A stretch of 64,000 nucleotides of DNA, from positions 1 to 64,000 of the forward strand of contig JABXIJ010000013.1 in assembly GCA_013373105.1 (NCBI GenBank), in the 5' to 3' direction. The notes under the pieces are model-generated. The model was not told the origin of the DNA and did no database searches. It saw nothing but the letters and a program-made list of their open reading frames with translations. Source of the DNA: Flavobacteriaceae bacterium. GTDB taxonomy: Bacteria > Bacteroidota > Bacteroidia > Flavobacteriales > Flavobacteriaceae. Shown piece by piece: positions 1 to 9,558 of the stretch (the first letter of the stretch is position 1; the number at the start of each line of letters is the position of its first letter). Both the position numbers and the translations under genes were made by a program.

Positions 1-2
1 AA

Positions 3-203
3 AACCAAGACGATAAAAACAAGCCTAACAAAAACGATAAAAAAGACGAAAAACAAAAGCCTAAACCTAATCAAGGAAAAATGTCTCCTCAACAAATTAA
101 GCAGTTGTTAGAAAGCTTAAATAACGAGGAAAAAAAGACACAAAAGAAAATGAACGCTAAAAAGGCAAAAGGTAAAAAAACAAAACAAGAGAAAGATTGG
201 TAA
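3..203 (+). CDS. batC: BatC-like TPR protein, C-terminal part only
   Basis: This reading frame enters from the left edge and stops at a TAA at 201-203. What is visible is about 66 residues of very hydrophilic Lys/Asn/Asp/Gln-rich tail, with a short segment (MSPQQIKQLLESL) that looks like a helix. The identity rests mainly on context: it ends 20 bases before a BatD gene that is followed by BatE, and in Flavobacteriaceae the gene before batD is the TPR protein BatC. BatC belongs to the Bat (Bacteroides aerotolerance) membrane complex. The TPR part lies outside the window, so the name is an inference. Confidence 0.6.
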   Translation, partial: NQDDKNKPNKNDKKDEKQKPKPNQGKMSPQQIKQLLESLNNEEKKTQKKMNAKKAKGKKTKQEKDW

Positions 204-223
204 ATTAATTGTGGCATAAAACA

Positions 224-1987
224 ATGAAATTTAAATTTTACATAGCAATAGTATTTACATTTTTTAGCTTAGCATTCTTTGCTCAAGAACCAAAATTATC
301 GGTTACAGTTAGCAAAAACAAGCTAGGCTTAAATCAACGTTTGCGTGTTGAATTTTCTATAAATAAACAAGGTGCAGATAATTTTACACCTCCAGACTTT
401 AAGAACTTTACTGTAATACAAGGCCCAAGCCAATCTGTTAGCCAATCTTGGATTAATGGAAAAGTGAGTTTTTCACAGTCATATTCTTACATCATAAAAC
501 CAAAAAGAAAAGGTGAACTCATTATAGAATCTGCAAGTATTTCACTTGAAGGTACTAGAATTGATTCTAAAATGATGAAAATTGTAGTATTAGATCCTGT
601 AGATATACCTGATGATCCAAATGATCCAAATTATATTGCAGAACAAAACATTCATTTAGTTGCAGAAGTTTCTAAATCAAGACCATATGTTGGTGAAGGA
701 ATTTATGTTGAATACAGATTGTATGTTAGTGAAAATGTAAGTGTTTATGATACTTCTGTAACAGAAGCACCTCAATACAATGGTTTTTGGAATCAAGAGA
801 TTAAAGTAGGAAGTTATCCTGTAAAAATGGGTAAATATAATGGTGAGCAATACAGATATATTGTACTCCAAAAAGCATTACTAATTCCAACAAAAACTGG
901 AAACCTTACTATTGATCCAATGAAAATGGATATTGTAATTGGTGTTCCAACAGGAAGAGCAGATTTTTTTGGAAATGTAATGACAAAAAACATTAAGAAA
1001 GAATTTTCATCTGCTAAAAAAGTTGTAGTTCCTAAAAGCTTACCTTTAGAAGGTAAACCAGATGGATTTACAGGTGCTGTTGGTGATTTTAATTTTGATG
1101 TTTCTCTTAGCAAAAATGCGTTAAAAGCAAATGAATCTTCTCAAATAAAAGTGGTTGTTTCTGGAAAAGGAAATTTAAAATTATTTGAGTTACCAACTGT
1201 TGAAACTCCTTCTGAGCTTGAGAAATATCAACCAGAAAGAAAAGAAAGTGTTAGGGTATCTACAAATGGTTTAGCTGGTTCTATATCAGACATTTATACT
1301 GTTGTTCCACAATTTAAAGGAAAGTACAAAATTCCTGATGTTAGTTTTAGTTACTTTAACCCAGAAACCGAAAAATACAACATAATTTCAACAGAAGACT
1401 TGTATGTAGACGTGTTAGAAGGTAAAGAAATTTCTACAATTAAAACAGGATCTAAAGTCGAAAAACAAGCAGTAACATTAAAGGGTAAAAGTTTTAGATT
1501 TATACAAACTAAAAGTGAGTTTTTAACTGAAGAGAGTGAAGATTTTTACAATTCTAACCTATTTTACATTCTATTATTTATTCCACTTTTAGCAATTCCT
1601 GTTGGAGTTTTAATCGCTAAAGCTAACAATAAAAGAAATAGCGATGTAATTGGTAGAAAGCAAAGAAAAGCAGAAAAACTAGCTAAAAAGTATTTATCTG
1701 AAGCTAAAAAACATTTAGAAAATAAAGAAGCATTTTATGAAGCACTAGAAAGGGCTTTACACAATTATTTAAAAGCAAAATTAAAAGTTGAAACATCAGA
1801 TATTAGTAAAGAACGAATTTCTGAAATCTTAGTAAAAAAGAAAGTAGAAGATTCTACCATAAAACAATTTATAGAAGTGCTTGAAGCTTCAGATTTTGCA
1901 AGATATACACCTGTAACCAATACAGAAATGAAAGCCGAATTTGAAAAAGCTAAAGAAGTAATTGTTCAATTAGATAAGCAGTTGTAA
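224..1987 (+). CDS. batD: BatD-like protein (oxygen tolerance)
   Basis: A 587-residue protein with an N-terminal signal peptide (MKFKFYIAIVFTFFSLAFFAQ), a long periplasmic beta-rich part with repeated immunoglobulin-like modules, one transmembrane segment near residues 440-465 and a cytoplasmic Lys/Glu-rich helical tail. This is the BatD family layout, and its place between BatC-like and BatE-like genes supports it. The frame is open to a TTG at 209, but ATG 224 puts the signal peptide at the very N terminus, so I chose it. Bat proteins act at the cytoplasmic membrane beside MoxR and VWA-domain BatA/BatB; their biochemical role is not settled. BatE starts two bases after this stop, so the two are co-transcribed. 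Confidence 0.88.
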   Translation: MKFKFYIAIVFTFFSLAFFAQEPKLSVTVSKNKLGLNQRLRVEFSINKQGADNFTPPDFKNFTVIQGPSQSVSQSWINGKVSFSQSYSYIIKPKRKGELIIESASISLEGTRIDSKMMKIVVLDPVDIPDDPNDPNYIAEQNIHLVAEVSKSRPYVGEGIYVEYRLYVSENVSVYDTSVTEAPQYNGFWNQEIKVGSYPVKMGKYNGEQYRYIVLQKALLIPTKTGNLTIDPMKMDIVIGVPTGRADFFGNVMTKNIKKEFSSAKKVVVPKSLPLEGKPDGFTGAVGDFNFDVSLSKNALKANESSQIKVVVSGKGNLKLFELPTVETPSELEKYQPERKESVRVSTNGLAGSISDIYTVVPQFKGKYKIPDVSFSYFNPETEKYNIISTEDLYVDVLEGKEISTIKTGSKVEKQAVTLKGKSFRFIQTKSEFLTEESEDFYNSNLFYILLFIPLLAIPVGVLIAKANNKRNSDVIGRKQRKAEKLAKKYLSEAKKHLENKEAFYEALERALHNYLKAKLKVETSDISKERISEILVKKKVEDSTIKQFIEVLEASDFARYTPVTNTEMKAEFEKAKEVIVQLDKQL

Positions 1988-1988
1988 T

Positions 1989-2741
1989 ATGAAAAAAATT
2001 GTAATTCTATTTTTATGTATTGCTAGCACATTATCTGCACAAAACGTTGATGAGTTATTTGATGATGCAAACAATCTATATAAAAATGAAAAGTTTGATG
2101 ATGCTTTAAAAGCCTATAAACAAATAGAGTCTAGAGGCTATATTTCTTCAGAGTTGTTTTACAATTTAGGAAACACATATTACAAACTAAACAAAGTTGG
2201 CCCCTCTATATATTATTATGAAAAAGCGTTAAAATTAGCCCCATTAAATGAAGACGTTAAAAATAACTTAGTCTTTGCACAAAGGCTAGCTTTAGATAAT
2301 ATTGAGGAGTTACCACTAACCGTTTTTCAAAAATTAAACAAAAAGTTTTTACAACAATTAAGTTACAATCAATGGGCAATAGTTAGTATAATATTTTGCT
2401 TTTTAGGAAGTTTATTCTTTCTACTTTTTTACTTTTCTAACATTTCTTCTAGAAAACGATTTACTTTTATCTTAAGTATTATAAGTTTTATACTTTTAGT
2501 CATTTCATTTGCTATTACAGTAAATCAATATTCATTTGAACAAAAAAACAAAGTAGCTATTGTATTTGCTGAAGAAACTGAAGTTAGAAATGCACCTACT
2601 TTAACATCAGAAGAAGTTTTTACTTTACATGAAGGTACAAAAGTAGTAGTACTAGATGCACTTGATAATTGGAAAAAAATTAAAATTGCAGACGGTAAAT
2701 TAGGTTGGATAATTGCTGATGAAATTAAATTAGTAGACTAA
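1989..2741 (+). CDS. batE: BatE-like TPR and SH3 protein
   Basis: A 250-residue protein: signal peptide (residues 1-17, ending LSAQ), tetratricopeptide repeats over about 20-105 (LFYNLGNTYYKL, then YYYEKALKLAP), two transmembrane segments near 131-152 and 160-180, and a C-terminal bacterial SH3-like domain over about 188-250 (EVRNAPTLTSEEV...LGWI). This TPR-TM-TM-SH3 order is typical of BatE in Flavobacteria. The start lies one base after the batD stop, so translation is probably coupled. It should sit in the inner membrane with the SH3 and TPR domains in the periplasm, as part of the Bat complex. Confidence 0.88.
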   Translation: MKKIVILFLCIASTLSAQNVDELFDDANNLYKNEKFDDALKAYKQIESRGYISSELFYNLGNTYYKLNKVGPSIYYYEKALKLAPLNEDVKNNLVFAQRLALDNIEELPLTVFQKLNKKFLQQLSYNQWAIVSIIFCFLGSLFFLLFYFSNISSRKRFTFILSIISFILLVISFAITVNQYSFEQKNKVAIVFAEETEVRNAPTLTSEEVFTLHEGTKVVVLDALDNWKKIKIADGKLGWIIADEIKLVD

Positions 2742-2791
2742 TTAATTAACCTCCTTTCTTTTTCTTATATTGCATTATATATTTTCATGCA

Positions 2792-3082
2792 ATGAAAGCT
2801 AAACTTGCGTTTTTTTTGGGGCTTACTTTTATAAGTTTTATCACAACACCTTTGGTTATTCAACTTATTGATGATGCCAAAGAGATTGTTGCTAGTTATG
2901 ATTTGTCTGAAGAAGAAAATAATAATGAGTTTGAAAATGATATTGATTTGGAACTTAAATACAATTATTTAGAGTTTTCCATTAATCATAATCAAAGCAC
3001 AAAAAACAACTCAGTTTTATCAGTTTATTATATACTAGAACCAAGTAGTATATGTACTCCACCACCTGAATTTGTTTTATAA
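2792..3082 (+). CDS. small membrane-anchored protein of unknown function
   Basis: A 96-residue protein I do not recognise with certainty. Residues 6-26 form a hydrophobic segment (signal anchor or signal peptide). It is followed by an acidic stretch rich in Glu/Asn/Asp (about 38-55), a mixed segment, and a C-terminal CTPPPEFVL with a single Cys. It lies 50 bases after batE and 74 bases before the SulP transporter, on the same strand, so it may be transcribed with the transporter. A small protein with a Pro-rich tail could be an accessory or sensor subunit, but nothing in the sequence proves this. Confidence 0.6.
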   Translation: MKAKLAFFLGLTFISFITTPLVIQLIDDAKEIVASYDLSEEENNNEFENDIDLELKYNYLEFSINHNQSTKNNSVLSVYYILEPSSICTPPPEFVL

Positions 3083-3156
3083 ATCTTAACAAAACAATTC
3101 CTTTTTTTAATCATCAACCATTCTAAATTCTAAAATTTAGACCAACTCATTTATTT

Positions 3157-4740
3157 ATGTTCAAGTATATTAAAAACGATTTACCATCAAGTATTGTAGT
3201 GTTTTTTGTTGCCTTACCTTTATGTTTAGGTATTGCACTAGCTAGTGGAGCTCCACTCTTCTCTGGCTTAATTGCAGGTATTATTGGAGGTATTGTTGTT
3301 GGTGCATTATCAGGTTCAAAAATTGGTGTAAGTGGTCCTGCTGCAGGTTTAGCAGCAATTGTGTTAACAGCAATTGGATCTTTAGGAGGTTATGAAAACT
3401 TTTTAGTTGCTGTAGTTTTAGGAGGTATTATTCAACTTTTATTTGGAGTATTAAGGGCTGGTGTAATTGCATATTACTTTCCATCGTCTGTAATTAAAGG
3501 AATGTTAACAGGTATTGGTATTATAATTATTTTAAAACAAATTCCTCATTTCTTTGGTTACGATGCAGATTTTGAAGGCGATTTAGCTTTTGTTCAAAAT
3601 GATGGAGAAAACACTTTTACAGAGCTTTTAAAAACAGTAGACAATATTAGTATAGGGGCTACTATTATTGGTTTGGTGAGTCTTGGTATTCTTCTTATTT
3701 GGAGTAATGTATTAGCTAAAAAAAGTAAAATATTTGAACTTATTCAAGGGCCTCTAGTAGCAGTTGTAGTTGGTATACTTTATTTTACGTTCACACTTGG
3801 CAATACTAAATATGGTATTAGTACAGAACATTTAGTTAAAGTTCCTGTACCAGAAAATATGGATTCTTTTCTGAGTCAGTTTAGTTTTCCAAACTTTGGT
3901 GTAATTCTTAAACCAGAAATATGGGTTACTGCCTTTACCATTGCTTTAGTAGCAAGTTTAGAGACTTTATTATGCGTAGAAGCAACAGATAAAATAGATC
4001 CTCACAAAAATGTAACACCAACCAATAGAGAGCTACTTGCTCAAGGAACTGGAAATATAATTTCTGGTTTAATTGGTGGTTTACCAATTACACAAGTTAT
4101 TGTTAGAAGTTCTGCAAATATTCAATCTGGTGGTAGAACAAAATTATCTGCAATTATTCATGGTTTCTTCTTATTAATTTCAATCATTTTAATTCCTACT
4201 TTATTAAATAAAATACCACTTTCTGTACTAGCAGCTGTACTATTTGTTGTGGGTTATAAGTTGGCAAAACCATCTTTATTTAAGAAAATGTGGAATCTAG
4301 GTTGGAAACAATTTACACCATTTATTATTACCATTATAGGTATTGTTTTTACAGATCTTTTAAAAGGTATTGCAATGGGTCTTGTAGTAGGGGTTATAAT
4401 AATTCTTATTAAAAGCTTTCAAAACTCACACTTTTTACACAAAGAAGGAGAAGATGTTGATGATGGCAAAATTAAAATGACTTTTGCAGAAGAAGTTACT
4501 TTCTTTAATAAAGGTGCAATTTTAACAGAGTTAGACAAGCTTCCAAAAAACACTTATTTAGAATTAGATGTTAGTAAAACTACCTATCTAGATCATGATA
4601 TTATTGAAATACTCGAAGACTTTAAAATTAAAGCTAAAGAAAGATTTATAACTATTAAATTGATTTCTGAAAAAGGCGTTGTTGAAAACCCAGAGAGTTT
4701 TATTAATTATTTACATCAAGATAAAAAGAGTAAAAAATAG
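3157..4740 (+). CDS. SulP-family anion transporter with STAS domain
   Basis: A 527-residue inner-membrane protein with many hydrophobic helices. The N-terminal part has the SulP signature (FFVALPLCLGIALASGAPL) and the Gly-rich SGSKIGVSGPAAGLAAI segment, both conserved in SLC26/SulP transporters. The last 100 residues or so are hydrophilic and match a STAS domain (LDVSKTTYLDHDIIEILEDF). The substrate could be bicarbonate, sulfate or another anion. No carbonic anhydrase or sulfur-assimilation gene is next to it, so the substrate stays open. The length fits the bacterial family. Confidence 0.9.
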   Translation: MFKYIKNDLPSSIVVFFVALPLCLGIALASGAPLFSGLIAGIIGGIVVGALSGSKIGVSGPAAGLAAIVLTAIGSLGGYENFLVAVVLGGIIQLLFGVLRAGVIAYYFPSSVIKGMLTGIGIIIILKQIPHFFGYDADFEGDLAFVQNDGENTFTELLKTVDNISIGATIIGLVSLGILLIWSNVLAKKSKIFELIQGPLVAVVVGILYFTFTLGNTKYGISTEHLVKVPVPENMDSFLSQFSFPNFGVILKPEIWVTAFTIALVASLETLLCVEATDKIDPHKNVTPTNRELLAQGTGNIISGLIGGLPITQVIVRSSANIQSGGRTKLSAIIHGFFLLISIILIPTLLNKIPLSVLAAVLFVVGYKLAKPSLFKKMWNLGWKQFTPFIITIIGIVFTDLLKGIAMGLVVGVIIILIKSFQNSHFLHKEGEDVDDGKIKMTFAEEVTFFNKGAILTELDKLPKNTYLELDVSKTTYLDHDIIEILEDFKIKAKERFITIKLISEKGVVENPESFINYLHQDKKSKK

Positions 4741-4749
4741 TTTTTCACT

Positions 4750-5304
4750 TTAATAAATAGTAGAATCTTCATTAGTAGGCTCTTCTTTCTTTTCTTTAAA
4801 AAATCGTAAAGAAGAATTATCCTCATCTAAAATAGCAGGAAAAAGTGTTGGCACTATAGATTGTATAGGGTAATATAAAATTGATTCTTCTAGAGTTTCT
4901 TCTTCTACAAAAGGTATCGTTTTATTAAATCTATTAAAAAATAGAAAAATAACACTTAAAATAACTGCAGACTTTAGTGTAGCAAATAAACCACCAAGAG
5001 CTTTATTTAATAACCCTAAAGCTGTAATATCTGCAAGCTTTGTTAGTACTTTTCCAACAAAAACAATGGTTAATACCACAATTAAAAAAGTAGCAATAAA
5101 GGCTACTATTTTATTGGTTTGATGAGACCATTTTAAAACTGACCCTTGTAAAAAATTCTCTATATAAAACGAGAAATGAATGGCACAAAATACTCCTGCA
5201 ATAATTGCTACTAAAGAGGCAACCTCTGCAAAAAATCCATTAATTATACCTCTCACAAAAGCAATCAATAAGATTACTAGAATTACAATGTCAAAAACGT
5301 TCAC
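4750..5304 (-). CDS. cvpA: CvpA family membrane protein
   Basis: A 184-residue protein with four predicted transmembrane helices (about 4-25, 30-50, 65-85, 105-125) and a short charged C-terminal tail. The opening (MNVFDIVILVILLIAFVRGIINGFFAEV) matches the CvpA/colicin V production family, including the conserved Arg-Gly-x2-Gly-Phe. CvpA proteins are inner-membrane proteins linked to envelope homeostasis in other bacteria; no enzymatic activity is known. It converges with the SulP gene, with a nine-base gap. Confidence 0.88.
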   Translation of the reverse strand: MNVFDIVILVILLIAFVRGIINGFFAEVASLVAIIAGVFCAIHFSFYIENFLQGSVLKWSHQTNKIVAFIATFLIVVLTIVFVGKVLTKLADITALGLLNKALGGLFATLKSAVILSVIFLFFNRFNKTIPFVEEETLEESILYYPIQSIVPTLFPAILDEDNSSLRFFKEKKEEPTNEDSTIY

Positions 5305-5383
5305 ACTTAATTATTTCTGTAAATCTACACTATATTTTTACAAATTAAAAATGCAGAGTATCTTTACACTTTAAAATTTTAAG

Positions 5384-5743
5384 GTGGATAAAAGTAATAG
5401 TTTAAAAGAGCAATGGGATTTTTTAGTAAATAAACTATCTGCAGATTTTTCTGATGGTGATGCATTAAATGTAGATGGTATTATTTATTTGGTAGGTGTA
5501 CAAGAACTTGGGCAAGGTTATCGAAAATTCAAAAAAGATGAAAAGGTAAATTTAATGCACATTGCCATTTGTAAACTTTTGGAACCTTATGGTTATTATG
5601 AATTCGATTTTTTTGATGATGATGGATGGCCACATTATAAAATAGTTAATGAATTACCCAACTTAAAACCTGGTGAACAAACAGTATTAATGAAAGAAGC
5701 TATTATTAATTATTTTACTGAAATAGATTACTTCAATAATTAA
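5384..5743 (+). CDS. conserved small soluble protein, function unknown
   Basis: A 119-residue acidic protein without signal peptide or membrane segment. It has motifs such as YLVGVQELGQGYRKF and YGYYEFDFFDDDGWPHY, typical of a folded cytoplasmic domain, but I cannot assign a family. The start is a GTG at 5384; no in-frame ATG is available because the ATG at 5351 runs into a stop after seven codons. A near-consensus -7 box (TATCTTTA, 5359-5366) lies upstream. Its last four bases overlap the 3' end of the convergent dehydrogenase gene. Confidence 0.75.
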   Translation: MDKSNSLKEQWDFLVNKLSADFSDGDALNVDGIIYLVGVQELGQGYRKFKKDEKVNLMHIAICKLLEPYGYYEFDFFDDDGWPHYKIVNELPNLKPGEQTVLMKEAIINYFTEIDYFNN

Positions 5744-6534
5744 GTAACACTTAATTTTCGAATCATTATTGAAAAAAGCTTAGGGAAAAATCGTTTAACA
5801 TAAACACCAAGTTTTTCTTTAGCTCCAGCAATATAAACTTCCTCTTTTTTCTTTAAAATTGCAATGGCCATTAACTTTGCAAAGCGCTCAGGTTGAATTC
5901 CGTTTTTAGTTGCAGTATCCATTTTTTGTTGTGCAGAGCCATCACCTGTTAAAGCATTTATTGAAATATTAGTATTTACAAAACCAGGACAAACCAAAGT
6001 TACAGCAATATTATCTTTATAGTGTTCTGCTCGTAAACTATCGAAAAAACCATGCAATGCATGTTTACTTGCAGCATATGTAGAGCGTAAAGGTGTACCA
6101 ATTTTACCAACTATACTTGTTGTTGCTACTATATGACCTGATTTATTTTTAATAAAATGTGGCAATATAGCTTTAGTTAACGCTATAGTTCCAAGATAAT
6201 TAATATCCATTATTTTCTTATCAACTGCAATACTGGTGTCTTTAATTAAAGAACGTTGACTAATTCCTCCATTATTTACAAGAATATCTATTTTACCAAA
6301 TGCTTTTAGGGCTTCTACCACTTTAGCTTCTAAATTAGTAAAGTATTGCAAATCAAGAACAACAATTTTAACATCATCAGTATTTTTACATTGCTTTTTT
6401 ACCAATGCAAGTTCAGCCTCTTTTCTTGAAGACAGAATTAATTTTGCATTTCTATTGGCTAATTCTAATGCTAATGCCTTTCCAATACCTGATGAAGCTC
6501 CTGTAATCCAAACCACCTTATTAGTAAAATTCAT
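5740..6534 (-). CDS. short-chain dehydrogenase/reductase
   Basis: A 264-residue classical SDR. The NAD(P) site TGASSGIG lies at residues 11-18, the NNGG motif at 87-90, and the catalytic Ser140, Tyr153 and Lys157 (YAASK) are present. The Arg/Lys residues after the first strand (SSRK) favour NADPH. The C-terminal part (about 225-264) is basic and hydrophobic, as in the membrane-associated DHRS7-like group. The substrate cannot be told from sequence. The gene is transcribed alone. Confidence 0.9.
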   Translation of the reverse strand: MNFTNKVVWITGASSGIGKALALELANRNAKLILSSRKEAELALVKKQCKNTDDVKIVVLDLQYFTNLEAKVVEALKAFGKIDILVNNGGISQRSLIKDTSIAVDKKIMDINYLGTIALTKAILPHFIKNKSGHIVATTSIVGKIGTPLRSTYAASKHALHGFFDSLRAEHYKDNIAVTLVCPGFVNTNISINALTGDGSAQQKMDTATKNGIQPERFAKLMAIAILKKKEEVYIAGAKEKLGVYVKRFFPKLFSIMIRKLSVT

Positions 6535-6583
6535 ATTGCAAGTATTTTCACGTTACAATATACTTAATTTAAAAGAGAAATAG

Positions 6584-6591
6584 TACTTTTG
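6584..6591 (+). promoter_or_regulatory. putative -7 box of the TlpA-like gene
   Basis: TACTTTTG fits the Bacteroidota -7 consensus TAnnTTTG and lies 49 bases before the ATG at 6641. I see no TTTG box at the expected distance upstream. In AT-rich DNA this motif can occur by chance. Confidence 0.35.
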
Positions 6592-6640
6592 GTTTAACTC
6601 CAACAACAAATGCAGTGAACTATAATATTTAAAAAATACT

Positions 6641-8011
6641 ATGTTAAAAAAGCTACTAAGTCTTGTTGTATTAGTTTCATCTACCATTTTTTCACAACAT
6701 ACTGTTAAAGGTTATATTAGCCCTAATTTAAAGTCTGATTGGGTTATTTTATATAGAATTGAAGGAACTCAACAAGTATTTATCAATAACACTACAATAA
6801 AAAAGGATTCCCTAAACATAGGTGGTAATCTACAAGCTGTTGGTAGTTTTCAATTTAAATTACCAGCCAATGCAAAGCCAGGATCTTATAGAGCTACCTA
6901 TTATAGACTAGAAGAAACTGGTTTTATAGATTTTTATTACAATAAAGAAAACATAGAGTTTATTTTTAATCCTGAATATGCACAACAAAGTGTTGCTTTT
7001 GCAAAGTCTAAAGAAAATAATTTCTACAAAAATTATTTAGCTGAAATTACTGTTGCCCAAGAAAAAATTGATAGTATTCAAATAGCATATATTCAAGATA
7101 ATTCTTTAAAGTTAGATTCAGAATATCAGCAAGCGGTTACAAAATTTAATGCTGTACAAAAAAAGTTTGAGAACGAATCTAAAAACATGTATGTCTACGA
7201 TTTTATTAAGGCAAGTCCTAGAATAAATCCACCTAAAATGGTAACTACTGGTTTGGCTTATTTAAATCAGATTAAAAATACTTTTTTCTCTAAGTTAAAC
7301 TTTAAAAATACCCGTTTAAAAAACTCAGCTTTTTTAACCAATAGAATATTAGATTATATTTTTTATATCAATTTTACTGAAGATAGTGAACAACAACAAA
7401 TGCTTTTTAAATCTTCTATAGATACTGTTTTAGCTAAGCTTGATAATTTAACCTACAAAAGAGATATTATTGAGTTTTTAATTTCTCAATTCGAATCGTC
7501 TAAAAACATTGAAATTATAGATTATCTGTTTGCAAAACATTATGACAAACTACCTAAAAACTTAATTAATCAAAAGTTTAAAGAAGAAAAAAAAGCATTA
7601 TTTACAGCTACTATTGGTAGAATTGCTCCAGATTTTACTTGGTCTGAAAATGGAAAAAGCTATAAACTTTCTACCCTAAATGATGCTCAAAAATATGTGT
7701 TAGTTTTTTGGAGTACAAGTTGCTCACATTGCTTACGAGAAATTCCACAATTGCATGAATTAATGAAAAACAAAACTGAATACAAAGTCATTGCTTTTGC
7801 ATTAGAAAATAATGCTTTTGTTTGGGAAACTTATTCAAAAACAAATTTACCTGGTTGGCATAATGTTTTAGGTTTAAATAAATGGGAAAATAAAACTGCA
7901 AGAACTTATCAAATTAATGCAACGCCTACCTATTTTATTTTAGACAGCAGCAAAAAAATTATTGCTAAGCCATATGAATTTAAGGACGTGAAGATTTATC
8001 TAGAAAACTAA
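6641..8011 (+). CDS. TlpA-type periplasmic thioredoxin with long N-terminal domain
   Basis: A 456-residue secreted protein. A signal peptide (MLKKLLSLVVLVSSTIFSQ) is followed by about 300 residues of helical, Lys/Asn-rich sequence similar in layout to the DUF4369-type N-terminal regions of Bacteroidota TlpA proteins. A C-terminal thioredoxin domain (about 320-456) carries the redox motif CSHC at 361-364 and the cis-Pro region NATPTYFIL. It probably reduces or shuffles disulfides in the periplasm. Its last four bases overlap the convergent yraN gene. Confidence 0.88.
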   Translation: MLKKLLSLVVLVSSTIFSQHTVKGYISPNLKSDWVILYRIEGTQQVFINNTTIKKDSLNIGGNLQAVGSFQFKLPANAKPGSYRATYYRLEETGFIDFYYNKENIEFIFNPEYAQQSVAFAKSKENNFYKNYLAEITVAQEKIDSIQIAYIQDNSLKLDSEYQQAVTKFNAVQKKFENESKNMYVYDFIKASPRINPPKMVTTGLAYLNQIKNTFFSKLNFKNTRLKNSAFLTNRILDYIFYINFTEDSEQQQMLFKSSIDTVLAKLDNLTYKRDIIEFLISQFESSKNIEIIDYLFAKHYDKLPKNLINQKFKEEKKALFTATIGRIAPDFTWSENGKSYKLSTLNDAQKYVLVFWSTSCSHCLREIPQLHELMKNKTEYKVIAFALENNAFVWETYSKTNLPGWHNVLGLNKWENKTARTYQINATPTYFILDSSKKIIAKPYEFKDVKIYLEN

Positions 8012-8367
8012 AAGTGCAAAAAAGCATTTTCTAGATGTTCAATTTTAGTTTGTTTTTTATTGGTAATAATTGCAATAATATCAAAGCGTACTTCAACATC
8101 TAAATCATTTTCAGTTACATAATTATCTATGGCTAGAGTTAATAATTTAACCTTTTTAGGATTTACAAACTCTTCAGGATTTCCAAAATAAGAACTCGTT
8201 CTTGTTTTAACTTCTATGGCAGCTAAAACTTCATTTTTTTGAGCAATAATATCTACCTCTGCTTTTAAATACCTGTAGTTTTTTTCAAGAATTGTGTAAC
8301 CTGCATCTACTAAAAAATTTAAAGCAAGTTGTTCGCCTTTATTGCCAAGATCATTATGAAAAGCCAT
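8008..8367 (-). CDS. yraN: YraN family (UPF0102) endonuclease-like protein
   Basis: A 119-residue protein matching UPF0102 along its whole length. It has GNKGEQLALNFL at the N terminus, then YRYLKAEVDIIAQ and the IEVKTRTS segment with the D...ExK pattern of the restriction-endonuclease-like fold. The cellular role is not firmly known; a link with DNA processing or recombination is assumed from the fold. It is transcribed toward the TlpA-like gene and overlaps it by four bases. Confidence 0.92.
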   Translation of the reverse strand: MAFHNDLGNKGEQLALNFLVDAGYTILEKNYRYLKAEVDIIAQKNEVLAAIEVKTRTSSYFGNPEEFVNPKKVKLLTLAIDNYVTENDLDVEVRFDIIAIITNKKQTKIEHLENAFLHF

Positions 8368-8403
8368 ATTACGAATGTAAAAAATTAGTATTACTTTTAA
8401 CTA

Positions 8404-9558
8404 ATGGATTTTCCTTTTAGCTTTTTAGATAAATCTTCACTAATACTCATTTTCTTTTTTCATGGTATGATTTTTTCAATCATATTGTTCAAAAAAGGAA
8501 TAGCTAATCAAAATTTTAGCAACAATTGGCTGGGTGCTTTATTGTTGTTATGTGCCTTATATATAACACCTTACATGTTAGGTTATACTGGTTGGTATTC
8601 TAGAAAAGTAACCAGAGAAATATTATTTTTCACTCCATTTATGCAGGTATTAGTTATTGGTCCTGTTGTTTATTTTTATATTAAAAGTTTACTTTCTCCA
8701 ACATTTAAATTTCATAAAAAAGATTGGTGGCATTTTGTGCCAGGAATCTTATATTTTGGTTATAGCTGTATAGTTTTTATTACAGATAAGTTAATATTAG
8801 ACGAGTTTTATTTTTATTCAGATTTTAGAGATAAAGACTTAAAAGCATGGTATCAAGTTGCAGGTTTAATTTCAATGTTTAGCTATTTAATTTTGAGTTT
8901 ACAAAAATATATAGCTTACAAAAAAGCAATTTTTGAAACTGTAAGTTATGCTGATTCTGTTTTATTTAAATGGATTCAAAACTTCTTATTGGCTTTTTTA
9001 GCTTTACTTATTCTAAGGGTTTTATTCTTTATTATAAATCCTCAATGGGAAGAATTTGGCAGCCAATTTTGGTATTTCATTTCCTTTTCATTAGTCTTTT
9101 TTTACATTTCAATAAATGGTTATGCACATGCCGTTATTGCAAATACATTTGTTATCGAAAAAGATGATGATCCTGTTTTATTTCTAGAAGATGATAAGAC
9201 AAACTCAACTTCTATTGATGTCGATTTTTGGAAAAATCAAATTCAAACTCTCATCAAAGAAGAAAAATTATATACAAATCCTAAACTTACACTTTCTGAG
9301 GTTGCCAAACTTTTAGACACCAATACTAAAACCATTTCAACAACAATAAATTCAGGATTCAATAAAAACTTTAACGATTACATAAACGATTTTAGAATTG
9401 AAGCAGTAAAAGCTAAAATTCAAAAAAACGAACATTTAAAGTCTACGTTATTAGGTATTGCTCTAGATTGTGGTTTTAATAGTAAAGCTACTTTTAATAG
9501 GGCCTTTAAAAAAAGTACCTCACTTACCCCAAAAGACTTTATCAATAGTTTTAAATAG
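8404..9558 (+). CDS. membrane-linked AraC-family regulator (paralogue 1)
   Basis: A 384-residue protein. The first 240 residues or so contain about seven hydrophobic segments (first at about 12-30, last at about 220-240), giving a 7TM-like sensor. The C-terminal 115 residues hold an AraC-type double helix-turn-helix (LTLSEVAKLLDTNTKTISTTI, then LLGIALDCGFNSKATFNRAFKK, then TPKDF). It shares this layout with the regulator at 20878-22059. The next gene is a secreted hydrolase, and a dyad lies directly after the stop codon, so the hydrolase is the likely target. The signal is unknown. Confidence 0.88.
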   Translation: MDFPFSFLDKSSLILIFFFHGMIFSIILFKKGIANQNFSNNWLGALLLLCALYITPYMLGYTGWYSRKVTREILFFTPFMQVLVIGPVVYFYIKSLLSPTFKFHKKDWWHFVPGILYFGYSCIVFITDKLILDEFYFYSDFRDKDLKAWYQVAGLISMFSYLILSLQKYIAYKKAIFETVSYADSVLFKWIQNFLLAFLALLILRVLFFIINPQWEEFGSQFWYFISFSLVFFYISINGYAHAVIANTFVIEKDDDPVLFLEDDKTNSTSIDVDFWKNQIQTLIKEEKLYTNPKLTLSEVAKLLDTNTKTISTTINSGFNKNFNDYINDFRIEAVKAKIQKNEHLKSTLLGIALDCGFNSKATFNRAFKKSTSLTPKDFINSFK

